In this document: piece after piece, positions 1 to 9,777 of the stretch
Layout: every line of letters starts with the position of its first letter
Position numbering within the stretch: the first letter of the stretch is position 1
Notes under the pieces: model-generated
The model's input: only the letters and a program-made list of their open reading frames with translations
Databases searched by the model: none
Told to the model about the DNA's origin: nothing
Position numbers and translations under genes: made by a program
Origin: Nocardioides oceani
GTDB taxonomy: Bacteria; Actinomycetota; Actinomycetes; Propionibacteriales; Nocardioidaceae
Assembly (NCBI RefSeq): GCF_030412965.1
Contig: NZ_JAUHJQ010000004.1
Location: forward strand, 263,459-327,458
DNA: 64,000 nt
Direction of reading: 5' to 3'

Positions 1-1
1 G

Positions 2-478
2 CTCGCCGCCGTGCTGTGGCTGCGCAGCCGGCCGGAGTGGGTGCGGTGGATGCGGCGCTACCTGGCGATCAACTTCGGCGCGCTGGTGGTCTACATCCTC
101 TACCCGATGGCACCGCCGTGGATGGCCTCGCGCGACGGCTACCTGGGCGAGGTCACCCGGATCACCAGCCGCGGGTGGGCCGACCTCGGCCTGGGTCGCT
201 TCGACCTGGTGCTGCAGGGTGTCGGCAACCCGGTCGCCGCGATGCCGTCGCTGCACGCAGGGATCGCGTTCCTCGTCGCCGGCTACGGCGTCCTCCGGCT
301 CCGGACCCGCTGGCGGTGGCTGCTCGCGGCGTACCCCCTCGCGATGTCGCTGGCACTCGTCTACTTCGCCGAGCACTACGTGATCGACGTCGTCGCCGGC
401 GCCGCGCTCGCCGGGCTGGTGCTCGCGGGCTGCGGCTGGTGGGAGCGCCGCCAGGACCGCGCGCCGGCCGCGCGCTGA
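2..478 (+). CDS. PAP2-superfamily membrane phosphatase, 5' truncated
   Basis: This is the C-terminal part of a membrane phosphatase or phosphotransferase; the reading frame is already open at the left edge, so the true start lies outside the window. The motif PSLHAG near residue 80 of the visible part and AEHYVIDVVAG near residue 125 match the second and third PAP2 signatures, with the catalytic His and Asp of the third. The PSLH form, rather than PSGH, is typical of the inositol-phosphotransferase-like branch. Hydrophobic stretches surround both motifs. The first signature (KxxxxxxRP) is missing and should lie upstream. Substrate is unknown, possibly a lipid phosphate. Confidence 0.75.
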   Translation, partial: LAAVLWLRSRPEWVRWMRRYLAINFGALVVYILYPMAPPWMASRDGYLGEVTRITSRGWADLGLGRFDLVLQGVGNPVAAMPSLHAGIAFLVAGYGVLRLRTRWRWLLAAYPLAMSLALVYFAEHYVIDVVAGAALAGLVLAGCGWWERRQDRAPAAR

Positions 479-496
479 CCTCGCCCACGCGCCGGG

Positions 497-502
497 CAGG
501 AT
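497..502 (+). promoter_or_regulatory. Candidate -10 box for acyl-CoA dehydrogenase
   Basis: CAGGAT lies 7 bases before the ATG at 510, the spacing seen at many other starts in this window. The overlapping GGGCAGG could instead act as a ribosome binding site. Either reading favours the ATG at 510 over the one at 501. Confidence 0.35.
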
Positions 503-509
503 GGCCCGC

Positions 510-1661
510 ATGGACCTGAGCCTGACCGACGAGCAGGAGGGCTTCCGAGCGCTGGCGCGGGAGTTCCTCGAGCGCGAAGCCGTGCCGCACCGGGTCGAGT
601 GGGACCGGCGCGAGGCCGTCGACACCGCGATCGTCCCGGCGATGGCGGAGATCGGGTTCTTCGGGCTGACCATCCCCGAGGAGTACGGCGGGCTCGGCGG
701 TGACTACCTGACGTACGTGCTCGCCATGGAGGAGCTCGGCCGCGCCGACTCCGCCCTGCGCGGCATCGTGTCGGTCTCCAACGGCCTGGTCGGCAAGTCG
801 ATCCTCGCCGCGGGGACCGAGGAGCAGAAGCAGGAGTGGCTGCCGCGGATCGCGTCCGGCGAGGTGCTCGGCTGCTTCGGCCTGACCGAGCCCGACACCG
901 GGTCCGACGCCGGCAACCTGACCTCGCGGGCGGTGCGCGACGGCGACGACTACCTCATCACCGGGCGCAAGCAGTTCATCACCAACGGCACGTGGGCGCA
1001 GGTCGCCCTGGTCTTCGCGCGCACCGGCGGGCCGGGCGCGCGCGGCGTCACGGCGTTCCTCGTCCCCACCGACGCGCCGGGCTTCGAGGCGCGCGAGATC
1101 AAGGGCAAGCTCGGCCTGCGCGGCCAGGCGACCGCGGAGCTGTTCCTCGACGACGTGCGGGTGCCGGCGTCCGCGCGCCTCGGCGAGGACGGGCAGGGCT
1201 TCAAGATCGCGATGACGACCCTCGACAAGGGCCGGGTGTCGGTCGCGGCCGGCTGCGTCGGGATCGTGCAGGGCTGCCTGGAGTCAGCGGTCTCCTACGC
1301 GACGACGCGGACCCAGTTCGGGCGGCCCATCGCCGGCTTCCAGCTCGTGCAGGACATGATCGCCGACATCTCCCTCGACGCCGACGCCGCGCGCCTGCTG
1401 GTCTGGCGGTGCGCGGACCTGATCGACCGCGGGCAGCCGTTCGGCGTGGCCGCCTCGAAGGCGAAGCTGTTCGCGTCCGAGGCCGCGGTCCGCGCCGCGA
1501 ACAACGCGATCCAGGTGCACGGCGGTGCCGGGTACGTCGATGAGTACCCCGCCCAGAAGTACCTTCGCGACGCCCGCGTGATGACCCTCTACGAGGGCAC
1601 CAGCCAGGTGCAGAAGCTGCTCATCGGGCGCGCCGAGACCGGCATCAGCGCCTTCGTCTGA
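510..1661 (+). CDS. Acyl-CoA dehydrogenase
   Basis: A 383-residue flavoenzyme that introduces the alpha-beta double bond into an acyl-CoA, passing electrons to ETF. The FAD and substrate motif CFGLTEPDTGSDAGN is followed by QFITNGTWAQ, and the catalytic base is Glu in YEGTSQVQ near residue 362. Length fits the family. An ATG at 501 is possible, but the one at 510 is better placed after the upstream CAGGAT/GGGCAGG and begins MDLSLTDEQ, the usual N-terminus. The esterase gene follows after 33 bases in the same direction, so the two are probably cotranscribed. Chain-length specificity cannot be read from the sequence. Confidence 0.9.
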   Translation: MDLSLTDEQEGFRALAREFLEREAVPHRVEWDRREAVDTAIVPAMAEIGFFGLTIPEEYGGLGGDYLTYVLAMEELGRADSALRGIVSVSNGLVGKSILAAGTEEQKQEWLPRIASGEVLGCFGLTEPDTGSDAGNLTSRAVRDGDDYLITGRKQFITNGTWAQVALVFARTGGPGARGVTAFLVPTDAPGFEAREIKGKLGLRGQATAELFLDDVRVPASARLGEDGQGFKIAMTTLDKGRVSVAAGCVGIVQGCLESAVSYATTRTQFGRPIAGFQLVQDMIADISLDADAARLLVWRCADLIDRGQPFGVAASKAKLFASEAAVRAANNAIQVHGGAGYVDEYPAQKYLRDARVMTLYEGTSQVQKLLIGRAETGISAFV

Positions 1662-1694
1662 CCCGTCCCCGACCCTTCTCCAGGAGGACCCTCC

Positions 1695-2630
1695 GTGCCG
1701 ATCGACCCCCAGCTCGACGTGCTGCTCCAGCTCATGGCCGGCTCCGGCCACCCGCCCATGTGGGAGCAGACCCCCGAGGACGCCCGCCGGGGCTTCCGCG
1801 TCCTCACCGTCGACCTGCGCGACCCGGCGTCCGTGCCGGAGGTCGCCGCCGTCGAGGACGTCACCGTTCCCGGCGCCGCCGGATCGCTGCCCGCCCGGGT
1901 CTACCGGCCGCGCGCGGACGCCGGTCCACTGCCGACCGTCGCGTTCTTCCACGGCGGCGGGTTCGTCATCGGCGACCTCGACACCCACGACCTCACCTGC
2001 CGCACGATCGCCACCCTCTGCGACGCCGTCGTGGTCTCCGTCGACTACCGCCTCGCCCCCGAGCACCCGTTCCCCGCGGCGCCCGACGACGCGCTCGCCG
2101 CTGCCCGGTGGGTCTCGGACTCCCTCGCCGACCTCGGTGGCGACGACCGGATGGGCGTGGCCGGCGACTCCGCCGGCGGCAACCTCTCCGCCGTCGTCGC
2201 CCAGGCCTTCCGCGACGAGGGCCGCCCGCTCGCCGGCCAGCTGCTCGTCTACCCCGTCACCGACATGGGCGGCTCCTACCCCTCGCACACCGAGAACGCG
2301 GAGGGCTTCTTCCTCGACTCACGGACGATGGCGTGGTTCGGCGCGCAGTACGTCGGCGACCCCTCCGCGCTCGGCGACCCGCGCCTCTCCCCGCTCCACG
2401 GCCGCCTCGAGGGACTGGCTCCCGCCGTCGTCGTCACGGCCGAGCTGGACCCGTTGCGCGACGACGGCAACGCCTACGCCCGCGCCCTCGCCGACGCCGG
2501 GGTCCCCGTCGAGCACCGGGTCTACCCCGGCCTCATCCACGGGTTCGTCGACATGGGGCGCCACTCCGCCGCCGCCCAGGCCGCCGTCGAGGAGACGTGC
2601 GCACTGTTCCGGAGGGTCCTGCACGGCTGA
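1695..2630 (+). CDS. Alpha/beta hydrolase, HSL (type IV) esterase family
   Basis: A 311-residue cytoplasmic esterase or lipase. The oxyanion-hole motif HGGGF is near residue 86, the nucleophile elbow GDSAGGN places Ser near residue 159, and the acid and His lie in ELDPLRDDG and LIHGF, giving a complete triad. The order of motifs is that of the hormone-sensitive-lipase family. The GTG start is set by a perfect AGGAGG at 1682-1687. It sits behind the acyl-CoA dehydrogenase, so a role in releasing or processing an acyl substrate is plausible but not shown. Natural substrate unknown. Confidence 0.9.
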   Translation: MPIDPQLDVLLQLMAGSGHPPMWEQTPEDARRGFRVLTVDLRDPASVPEVAAVEDVTVPGAAGSLPARVYRPRADAGPLPTVAFFHGGGFVIGDLDTHDLTCRTIATLCDAVVVSVDYRLAPEHPFPAAPDDALAAARWVSDSLADLGGDDRMGVAGDSAGGNLSAVVAQAFRDEGRPLAGQLLVYPVTDMGGSYPSHTENAEGFFLDSRTMAWFGAQYVGDPSALGDPRLSPLHGRLEGLAPAVVVTAELDPLRDDGNAYARALADAGVPVEHRVYPGLIHGFVDMGRHSAAAQAAVEETCALFRRVLHG

Positions 2631-2646
2631 GGCGCCTGGGCCCCTC

Positions 2647-3288
2647 TCACCGGAGCGGGCGCTCGACACCCACCGCGTCGAGCAGGTCCCCGCCGCCGCC
2701 CAGCACGCCCGGCACCGCCCGACCCTGATCGCCCTCGCCCGGCACGGTCGTGAACGGGTCGTCGGTCAGCCGCACGTCGCGACAGCCGTAGCCCTCGACG
2801 ACCACGCCGGTCAGGTCCCGCCCGTGGGCGAGCACCAGCACGTGGCGGGGGCCGAGGTCGGCGGTGCACAGGCGCTCGCCGTCGTCGTACGGCGCCACGC
2901 CGGCGAGCGCCTGCTCGACCGCCTCCGACCGGCTCCCCGTCAGCGACTGCGGTCGGTCCAGGCGCTCCCAGCGGTACACCGCGCCGCCGCCCCGGGGCTG
3001 CCGGTGGTCGAGCACGCCCCGGTACGTGCACACCCACGCCCGGTCGGCGCCGGACAGGTCGGGCACCTCCGTCGCCGGGGCGTCGGTCCCGAAGCCGTGG
3101 CTTTCGTCGTCGGCCTGCGCCAGGCGCTCCGGACAGGCCCGACCTCCGTGGTCCGACAGCTCGTCGACCGAGGCCGTCGAGACCTGCTCCGGCTCCTCGG
3201 CGCCACCGGCGCAGGCGCTGGTCGCTGCGAGCAGCCAGGCGGCGAGGATGGCGGTGGCGCCAGTCGGCACCGCTCGTCGGACAGGCAC
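2647..3288 (-). CDS. Putative secreted lipoprotein
   Basis: I do not recognise the family of this 213-residue protein. It begins with basic residues, a hydrophobic stretch (residues 11-22) and a lipobox-like ATSAC with Cys26, so it is probably exported and lipid-anchored. The mature part has four further cysteines that could form two disulfides, and no repeats. The GTG start is chosen because GGAGG lies just upstream and it directly precedes the signal peptide. It converges on the esterase gene with a 16-base gap. The 157 bases upstream, to the regulator gene, hold no gene that I can support. Confidence 0.6.
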   Translation of the reverse strand: MPVRRAVPTGATAILAAWLLAATSACAGGAEEPEQVSTASVDELSDHGGRACPERLAQADDESHGFGTDAPATEVPDLSGADRAWVCTYRGVLDHRQPRGGGAVYRWERLDRPQSLTGSRSEAVEQALAGVAPYDDGERLCTADLGPRHVLVLAHGRDLTGVVVEGYGCRDVRLTDDPFTTVPGEGDQGRAVPGVLGGGGDLLDAVGVERPLR

Positions 3289-3445
3289 GGGACCTCCAGG
3301 TCGTCCTCGGTTCCAGCGGTCCGACGCGCGAGGCGGTCCCGCGGTTGCGCGCCCGCGCCCGGCCGCCGATCGCGACCGTCGACGCCGGACCGCTCCCGCT
3401 CGACCGGCGGCGCGGCGGGTCGCGAGACGCCCGCAGGCCACGGGC

Positions 3446-4663
3446 TCAGGCGGACCCGCACGCGATGAGCGCGAGCTCGAGGAGGAGCTTGTCGCGGGGG
3501 TCGGTGAGGGTGCGGCCGGTGAGCTGCTCGATCTGCTTGAGGCGGTAGATGACGGTGTTGCGGTGGCAGTAGAGCTCCTCGGCGGCGTGCGTCGGGGACC
3601 CCCCGTGACGCAGGAGCGCGGCGAGGGTGTCGAGGAGCATACGGGACTGGCCCTCGGGGAGGGCGAGGATCGGCCCGAGCGTGCGCGCGAGCAGCAGGGG
3701 CGCGACCTGGGGGCTGCCGGCGAGGAGCACCTCGGGCAGCCGTTCGGTGACGGGGACGACGCCGCACCCGGCGCGCGGCAGCGTCTCGGCCGCGCGGGTG
3801 GCCAGCTGGAAGGCGGTGGCGAAGCCGGCGATGCCGTCGGGTGAGGCGGCGACGCCCATCCGGCCGGCGGAGTACGGCGCGAACAGCTCGGCGATCCCCG
3901 GCTCGTCGGGCAGCGGGCCGGCCAGCAGCCCGAAGTACACCCCGGAGCGGACGTGCCAGCGGGCGACCACGCCGAGCCGGTCGAGCCGGTCCTCGGCCGG
4001 GCCGAGCGAGTCCGGCGGGTCGTCGTACAACGCGACCACGCACGCCACGGCGTCGTCGGGGCCGACGTCGAGGACCGTGCGGGCCTCGTCGGCGAAGTCC
4101 GGGTCGGCGCCGCGGCCCTCGAGCAGCCCGTCGAGCACGGACTGCTGTCGCTGGAGGTCGTGCCGCTGCAACCGGGCGGCCTCGCGGCGGTAGGCCTCGA
4201 TGAGCACGGCGTTCTGGACGTCGAGGTTCGACCAGACGGTCCCGCCGGCGGCCAGCAGCACCCGGTCGTCGACCAGCCCGTCCGGGGCGGTGGCCGACCG
4301 GGCGATGAGCGCCTCCCACAGCACCCGCGCGCCGTGCATGTAGGCGTTGAGCACCAGCTCCAGCGGGACGCCCTGTCGTGCGCGCCGACGGCCGGTCTCG
4401 CGCCAGACGTCGATGGCGGTGGGGTTGCCCGACGTGCGCTGCCCGGACAGCACCTCGAGCCCCCGGCGGATGTGCACCCGCGTGCTCTCCCGGACGTCGA
4501 CCCGCAGCTCGGGCCCCATCCGCTCGTAGAGGTGCGCGTCCCGCTCGAAGAGCGCCAGCGTGATGCTGTCGGCGATCGTGTCGGACTGGTCGAGGAGCAG
4601 CGCCCAGGCCTGCGCCGCGAGCTCGGCGGAGGCCCCGCCGGCGGTCGACTGGGCGGAGCGCAT
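3446..4663 (-). CDS. PucR-type transcriptional regulator
   Basis: A 405-residue DNA-binding regulator. The C-terminal 60 residues form the PucR helix-turn-helix: LLDTLAALLRHGG, then an AAEELYCHRNTVIYRLKQIE recognition region and LTDPRDKLLLELAL. The middle resembles the GGDEF-like domain of this family, and the helical N-terminus (about 1-160) resembles the RsbT-type sensory part. Such proteins usually control nearby catabolic or transport genes. It is divergent from the ABC transporter operon, with short repeats between them (4673-4770), so it probably regulates that operon and itself. The inducer is unknown. Confidence 0.85.
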   Translation of the reverse strand: MRSAQSTAGGASAELAAQAWALLLDQSDTIADSITLALFERDAHLYERMGPELRVDVRESTRVHIRRGLEVLSGQRTSGNPTAIDVWRETGRRRARQGVPLELVLNAYMHGARVLWEALIARSATAPDGLVDDRVLLAAGGTVWSNLDVQNAVLIEAYRREAARLQRHDLQRQQSVLDGLLEGRGADPDFADEARTVLDVGPDDAVACVVALYDDPPDSLGPAEDRLDRLGVVARWHVRSGVYFGLLAGPLPDEPGIAELFAPYSAGRMGVAASPDGIAGFATAFQLATRAAETLPRAGCGVVPVTERLPEVLLAGSPQVAPLLLARTLGPILALPEGQSRMLLDTLAALLRHGGSPTHAAEELYCHRNTVIYRLKQIEQLTGRTLTDPRDKLLLELALIACGSA

Positions 4664-4837
4664 GGACGCACGTTCGCACTCTTCGCACAACCGGCACCAG
4701 CCCCGACCCCGGATCGGGGCGGTTCGACCAAGCGAATCTGTGCGCTGCGCCCAGTGCGCATCCTGTGCGCCCGCACCAAGGTGGTGCCCGTCACAGCTCG
4801 GGGCGCCGCCCGGAGCGCCGCCCTCTCGGAGGTCCGA
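4664..4837. promoter_or_regulatory. Divergent control region between pucR-like and livG-like genes
   Basis: This 174-base region must hold both promoters. It has TTCGCAC twice (4673-4679 and 4682-4688) near the regulator start, and GTGCGC three times (4740-4745, 4754-4759, 4765-4770) on the transporter side. CCCCGA and TCGGGG form a small inverted repeat between them. These are candidate binding sites for the PucR-type protein; no clear -35/-10 pair was identified. Confidence 0.4.
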
Positions 4838-6336
<1,499 letters not shown>

Positions 6337-6348
6337 GCGGGAGACCCA

Positions 6349-7227
6349 GTGCAACAGCTCCTCAACACCGCCCTCGGCGGCCTGACGCTCGGCATGGTGT
6401 ACGCCGCGTTCGCGCTCGCCCTGGTCCTCATCTGGCGCTCGACGCGGATCGTGAACTTCGCGCAGGCGCCGATGGCCATGGTCACCACGTTCGTCGCGCT
6501 CGTCGTCGTCGACGCCGGCCACTCGTACTGGCTGGCCTTCGCCGCCGCGCTCGTGAGCGGGCTGCTCCTCGGCGCGGTCGTCGAGCGGCTCGTCGTGCGC
6601 CCGGTCGAGGGCGGCCCGGAGATCAACGCGGTCATCCTCACCCTCGGGCTGTTCATCGTGCTCCACGCCCTCGCGGCGGTCGTCTTCGGCAACCGGTACC
6701 GCAGCTTCCCCGCGCCGTTCGGCGTCCGCGGCCTCGAGGTCGGCGGCACCACGATCGCGCTCACCGGCTTCGGCGTCTTCACCGTCCTGGCCGTGCTGGT
6801 GACGATGGGCCTGCTGCTGGCGCTCTTCCGCTACACCGACGTGGGGCTGCGGATGCGCGCCTCGGCCTTCAACCCGGAGGTGGCGCGCCTGCTCGGCGTA
6901 CGCGTCGGCCGGATGCTCACCCTCGGCTGGGCGCTCGCCTCGCTCGTCGGGTCGCTGGCCGGCCTGCTCATCGCCGGCGGCAGCCTCGTCCACCCCGCCT
7001 ACATGGACTCGGTCGTCGTCTACGGCTTCGTCGCCGCGGTCCTCGGCGGCCTCGACAGCCCGATCGGCGCGGTCGTCGGCGGGCTGCTCCTGGGGGTCGC
7101 GCTCTCCTTCGTGAGCGGGTACGTCGGCTCGCAGCTCGTCGCGCTGGCGGCCCTGGTGATCCTGATGCTCGTCCTCACGCTGCGACCCGGGGGCCTGTTC
7201 GCGCAGGCCGCCGCGAGGAGGGTGTGA
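6349..7227 (+). CDS. Branched-chain-type ABC permease (LivH-like)
   Basis: A 292-residue integral membrane protein with about eight hydrophobic segments, and the LivH features NTALGGLTLGMVYAAFALALVLI at the N-terminus and VLGGLDSPIGAVVGGLLLG near the C-terminus, the EAA-like loop that contacts the ATPases. The GTG start follows a GGGAGA site. It lies between the ATPase genes and the second permease gene and is translated closely with them. It forms half of the transport channel. Confidence 0.88.
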   Translation: MQQLLNTALGGLTLGMVYAAFALALVLIWRSTRIVNFAQAPMAMVTTFVALVVVDAGHSYWLAFAAALVSGLLLGAVVERLVVRPVEGGPEINAVILTLGLFIVLHALAAVVFGNRYRSFPAPFGVRGLEVGGTTIALTGFGVFTVLAVLVTMGLLLALFRYTDVGLRMRASAFNPEVARLLGVRVGRMLTLGWALASLVGSLAGLLIAGGSLVHPAYMDSVVVYGFVAAVLGGLDSPIGAVVGGLLLGVALSFVSGYVGSQLVALAALVILMLVLTLRPGGLFAQAAARRV

Positions 7228-7228
7228 G

Positions 7229-8368
7229 ATGGCCACCGCGCTCCGACGCGGCCGGACCTGGTGGGCCGGCTCGGTCCTGGGCCGCCACCTGCTGGTCGCC
7301 CTCCTCGGCCTCGTGGTCGTCGTGGTGGTGCTCGAGAGCGCCAGCGACTTCCGCAACCTCCAGCTCGCCTCGATGGCCTACCTCGGCATCGCCGCCGGCG
7401 GCCTGACGGTGCTCACCGGCCTCAACGGGCAGATCTCGCTCGGCCACGGCGCCCTGATGGCGATCGGCGCCTACACCACCGCGCTGCTGCTCGACGACCG
7501 CGACGCCGGCACCCCGCTCCCCCTCGTCGTCCTCGCCGCCGTGGCCGTGACCCTCCTCGTCGGGGCCGTGGTCGGCGCCGCCGCGGCCCGCCTGCACGGC
7601 CCCTACCTCGCCGGCGCGACGCTCGCCCTCGCGGTGGCCGTGCCGGGCATCGCCCTCTACTTCAAGGAGCAGCTCGGCGGCGAGCAGGGCCTGCGCGTCG
7701 TCCTGCCCGACATCCCCACCTGGGTGCTGGACCTGGCCTTCTTCGTCACCGGCCAGGACCTCACCCGCAGCCGGTACGTCGCCTGCCTGGCCTGGCTCAC
7801 GCTGATCGTCACCTTCGTGCTCCTCGCGAACCTCTCCCGCACCCGGGTCGGCCGCCGCTGGCGCGCGGTCCGCGACGACGAGGTCGCCGCGGAGCTGGCC
7901 GGCATCCGGCTCGGCCGCGCGCGGGTCTCGGCCTTCGTGGTCAGCGCGGCCGCGGCCGGGGCCGCCGGCGCGATGATGGCGATCACCGTACGGCTCGCCG
8001 CGCCCAGCGGCTTCACGATCACCCTCAGCCTCACCCTGCTCACGGCGGTCGTGCTGGGTGGGCTCGGCAGCCTCGGCGGCGCGCTCCTCGGCGCCGCGCT
8101 GCTCACCTTCCTCCCGCAGGTCGTCACCGACCTCGGCGTCGACGCCGGGCTGTCCGACATCCAGGCCGCGGAGCTGGCGCCCCTCGTCTACGGCCTGGTG
8201 ATGGTCGTGGTCGTCCTGGTCGCGCCGGCCGGGCTCGTGGGCACCGCCCGCACCGCCCTGCTCCGGCGACGGCTGCAGCGGGCCGGCACCGGCACCAGTA
8301 CCAGCACCAGCACCGACACAGCAGCACCCACCTCCACCTCCACCACCTCGAAGGGAACCACCACATGA
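7229..8368 (+). CDS. Branched-chain-type ABC permease (LivM-like) with Ser/Thr tail
   Basis: A 379-residue integral membrane protein, the other half of the channel. LTVLTGLNGQISLGHGALMAIG and VLGGLGSLGGALLGA are standard LivM motifs. GAGGAGG precedes the ATG, and the gene starts one base after the previous stop. The last 30 or so residues are a low-complexity Thr/Ser tail encoded by near-repeated accagcacc triplets (about 8286-8360), outside the transporter fold. The stop overlaps the start of the binding-protein gene (ATGA), and the AAGGGA site for that gene lies inside this tail. Confidence 0.88.
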   Translation: MATALRRGRTWWAGSVLGRHLLVALLGLVVVVVVLESASDFRNLQLASMAYLGIAAGGLTVLTGLNGQISLGHGALMAIGAYTTALLLDDRDAGTPLPLVVLAAVAVTLLVGAVVGAAAARLHGPYLAGATLALAVAVPGIALYFKEQLGGEQGLRVVLPDIPTWVLDLAFFVTGQDLTRSRYVACLAWLTLIVTFVLLANLSRTRVGRRWRAVRDDEVAAELAGIRLGRARVSAFVVSAAAAGAAGAMMAITVRLAAPSGFTITLSLTLLTAVVLGGLGSLGGALLGAALLTFLPQVVTDLGVDAGLSDIQAAELAPLVYGLVMVVVVLVAPAGLVGTARTALLRRRLQRAGTGTSTSTSTDTAAPTSTSTTSKGTTT

Positions 8369-9714
8369 GACGACGGCTCCACAGGTCAGCACCCCTCGCC
8401 GCGGTGCTGGCCGGTGCCCTGCTGCTGAGCGCCTGCGGCGCCGGCGGTCGGTCCGACGACGGCGACGGCGGGGACGAGGGCGGCGGTGGCGGCGCCACCG
8501 CACCGGGCGTGACCGAGGACTCGATCACCATCGGCGCGCACTTCCCGCTGACCGGCGTCGCGGCGCCCGGTTACAACGAGATCCCCACCGGCGCGAAGGC
8601 CTACTTCGACTACGTCAACGCCCAGGGCGGCGTCAACGGCCGGCAGATCGAGTACCTCGTGCGCGACGACGGCTACAACCCCACCAACACCAGCTCGGTG
8701 ACCAACGAGCTGGTGCTGGAGGAGGAGATCTTCGCGATGGTCGGCGGCCTCGGCACGCCCACCCACAGCGCCGTCGTGGACTTCCTCAACGACGAGGGCG
8801 TCCCCGACTTCTTCGTGTCCTCCGGATCCCTGCAGTGGGGCGACGACCCCGAGAACGCGCCGTACACCTTCGGCTGGCAGCCCGACTACGAGATCGAGGG
8901 CAAGATCATCGGCCAGTACGTCGCGGAGAACATGCCCGACGCCAAGGTCGGGCTGTTCCTGCAGGACGACGACTTCGGTGACGACGCCGAGAAGGGGGTG
9001 CGTCAGTTCCTCGACGAGCAGATCGTCGCGGCCGAGCGCTACACCTCCGGGAACACCGACGTGGGGCCGCAGATCGCCGGGCTCCAGGCCGCGGGCGCGG
9101 ACCTCGTGCTGGCCTTCAACACCCCGTCGTACACCGCGTTGAGCCAGCTGGTCGCGCTCAAGCTGGGCTACCAGCCGCAGTGGTTCTACTCCAACGTCGG
9201 CTCCGACGCCGACCTGGTCGGATCGCTGCTCTCCCGCTTCTCCGAGGGCGCCGTCGAGGGCGGCTCGGGCTCGCTGGACGGGGTGATGACGACCGAGTAC
9301 ATCCCCGGCGTCGACCAGCCCGACGACCCGTGGGTCCAGCTGTGGCAGAAGGTCTGGGACGAGCACGGCGAGAAGGGCGAGCTGACCAACTACCGGGTCT
9401 ACGGCATGTCCCACGCCTACGCCTTCGTCCAGGCGCTCCTGGCCGCGGGCGAGGACCTGACCCGCGACGGGCTGGTCGAGGCGATGGAGGAGGTCGGCGC
9501 CGACCTCGACGGCCCGCAGCTGGCTCCCTTCCGCTACTCCGCCGACAGCCACCTCGGCATCTCCGGGCTGCGCGTCGTCGAGATCCGCGACGGCGCGGGC
9601 GAGGACCTCACGCCCGTGCTGGTCACCGACATCGGCGACGCCGAGATCGCCGAGGACGACTCCGGCCAGGACGGCGACGCCCCGCCGGAGAGCGGCGTCC
9701 CCGAGGCGCCGTGA
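8365..9714 (+). CDS. Branched-chain-type ABC substrate-binding lipoprotein (LivK-like)
   Basis: A 449-residue periplasmic-type binding protein. It has a basic N-terminus, a hydrophobic core and lipobox LLSAC, then an acidic Gly/Asp linker and a type I binding fold beginning DSITIGAHFPLTGV. The sequence VGGLGTPTHSAVVDFLNDEGVPDFF is typical of the family. The mature protein should be tethered outside the membrane and hand its ligand to the LivH/LivM channel. It ends with an acidic tail. Ligand is uncertain: related proteins bind branched-chain amino acids, amides, or aromatic and short acids. The nearby acyl-CoA dehydrogenase makes an acid plausible. Confidence 0.88.
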   Translation: MRRRLHRSAPLAAVLAGALLLSACGAGGRSDDGDGGDEGGGGGATAPGVTEDSITIGAHFPLTGVAAPGYNEIPTGAKAYFDYVNAQGGVNGRQIEYLVRDDGYNPTNTSSVTNELVLEEEIFAMVGGLGTPTHSAVVDFLNDEGVPDFFVSSGSLQWGDDPENAPYTFGWQPDYEIEGKIIGQYVAENMPDAKVGLFLQDDDFGDDAEKGVRQFLDEQIVAAERYTSGNTDVGPQIAGLQAAGADLVLAFNTPSYTALSQLVALKLGYQPQWFYSNVGSDADLVGSLLSRFSEGAVEGGSGSLDGVMTTEYIPGVDQPDDPWVQLWQKVWDEHGEKGELTNYRVYGMSHAYAFVQALLAAGEDLTRDGLVEAMEEVGADLDGPQLAPFRYSADSHLGISGLRVVEIRDGAGEDLTPVLVTDIGDAEIAEDDSGQDGDAPPESGVPEAP

Positions 9715-9736
9715 CCCGCTGAGCCGAGCAGGAGGA

Positions 9737-9777
9737 CCGCTGACGCCCACCCGGCCCGCCCGGGTGGGCGTCAGCGG
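9737..9777. terminator. Bidirectional terminator between liv operon and EEP gene
   Basis: A perfect 18-bp stem (9737-9754 with 9760-9777) closes a five-base loop. It follows the binding-protein gene by 22 bases and includes the stop codon of the convergent EEP gene, so it can end both transcripts. There is no strong T-run, as is usual in high-GC Actinomycetota. Confidence 0.8.

Noticed and set aside
9728-9740. AGGAGG after the liv-like operon as a start of another gene
   Set aside because: No start codon with an open frame follows; it leads straight into the 18-bp terminator stem.
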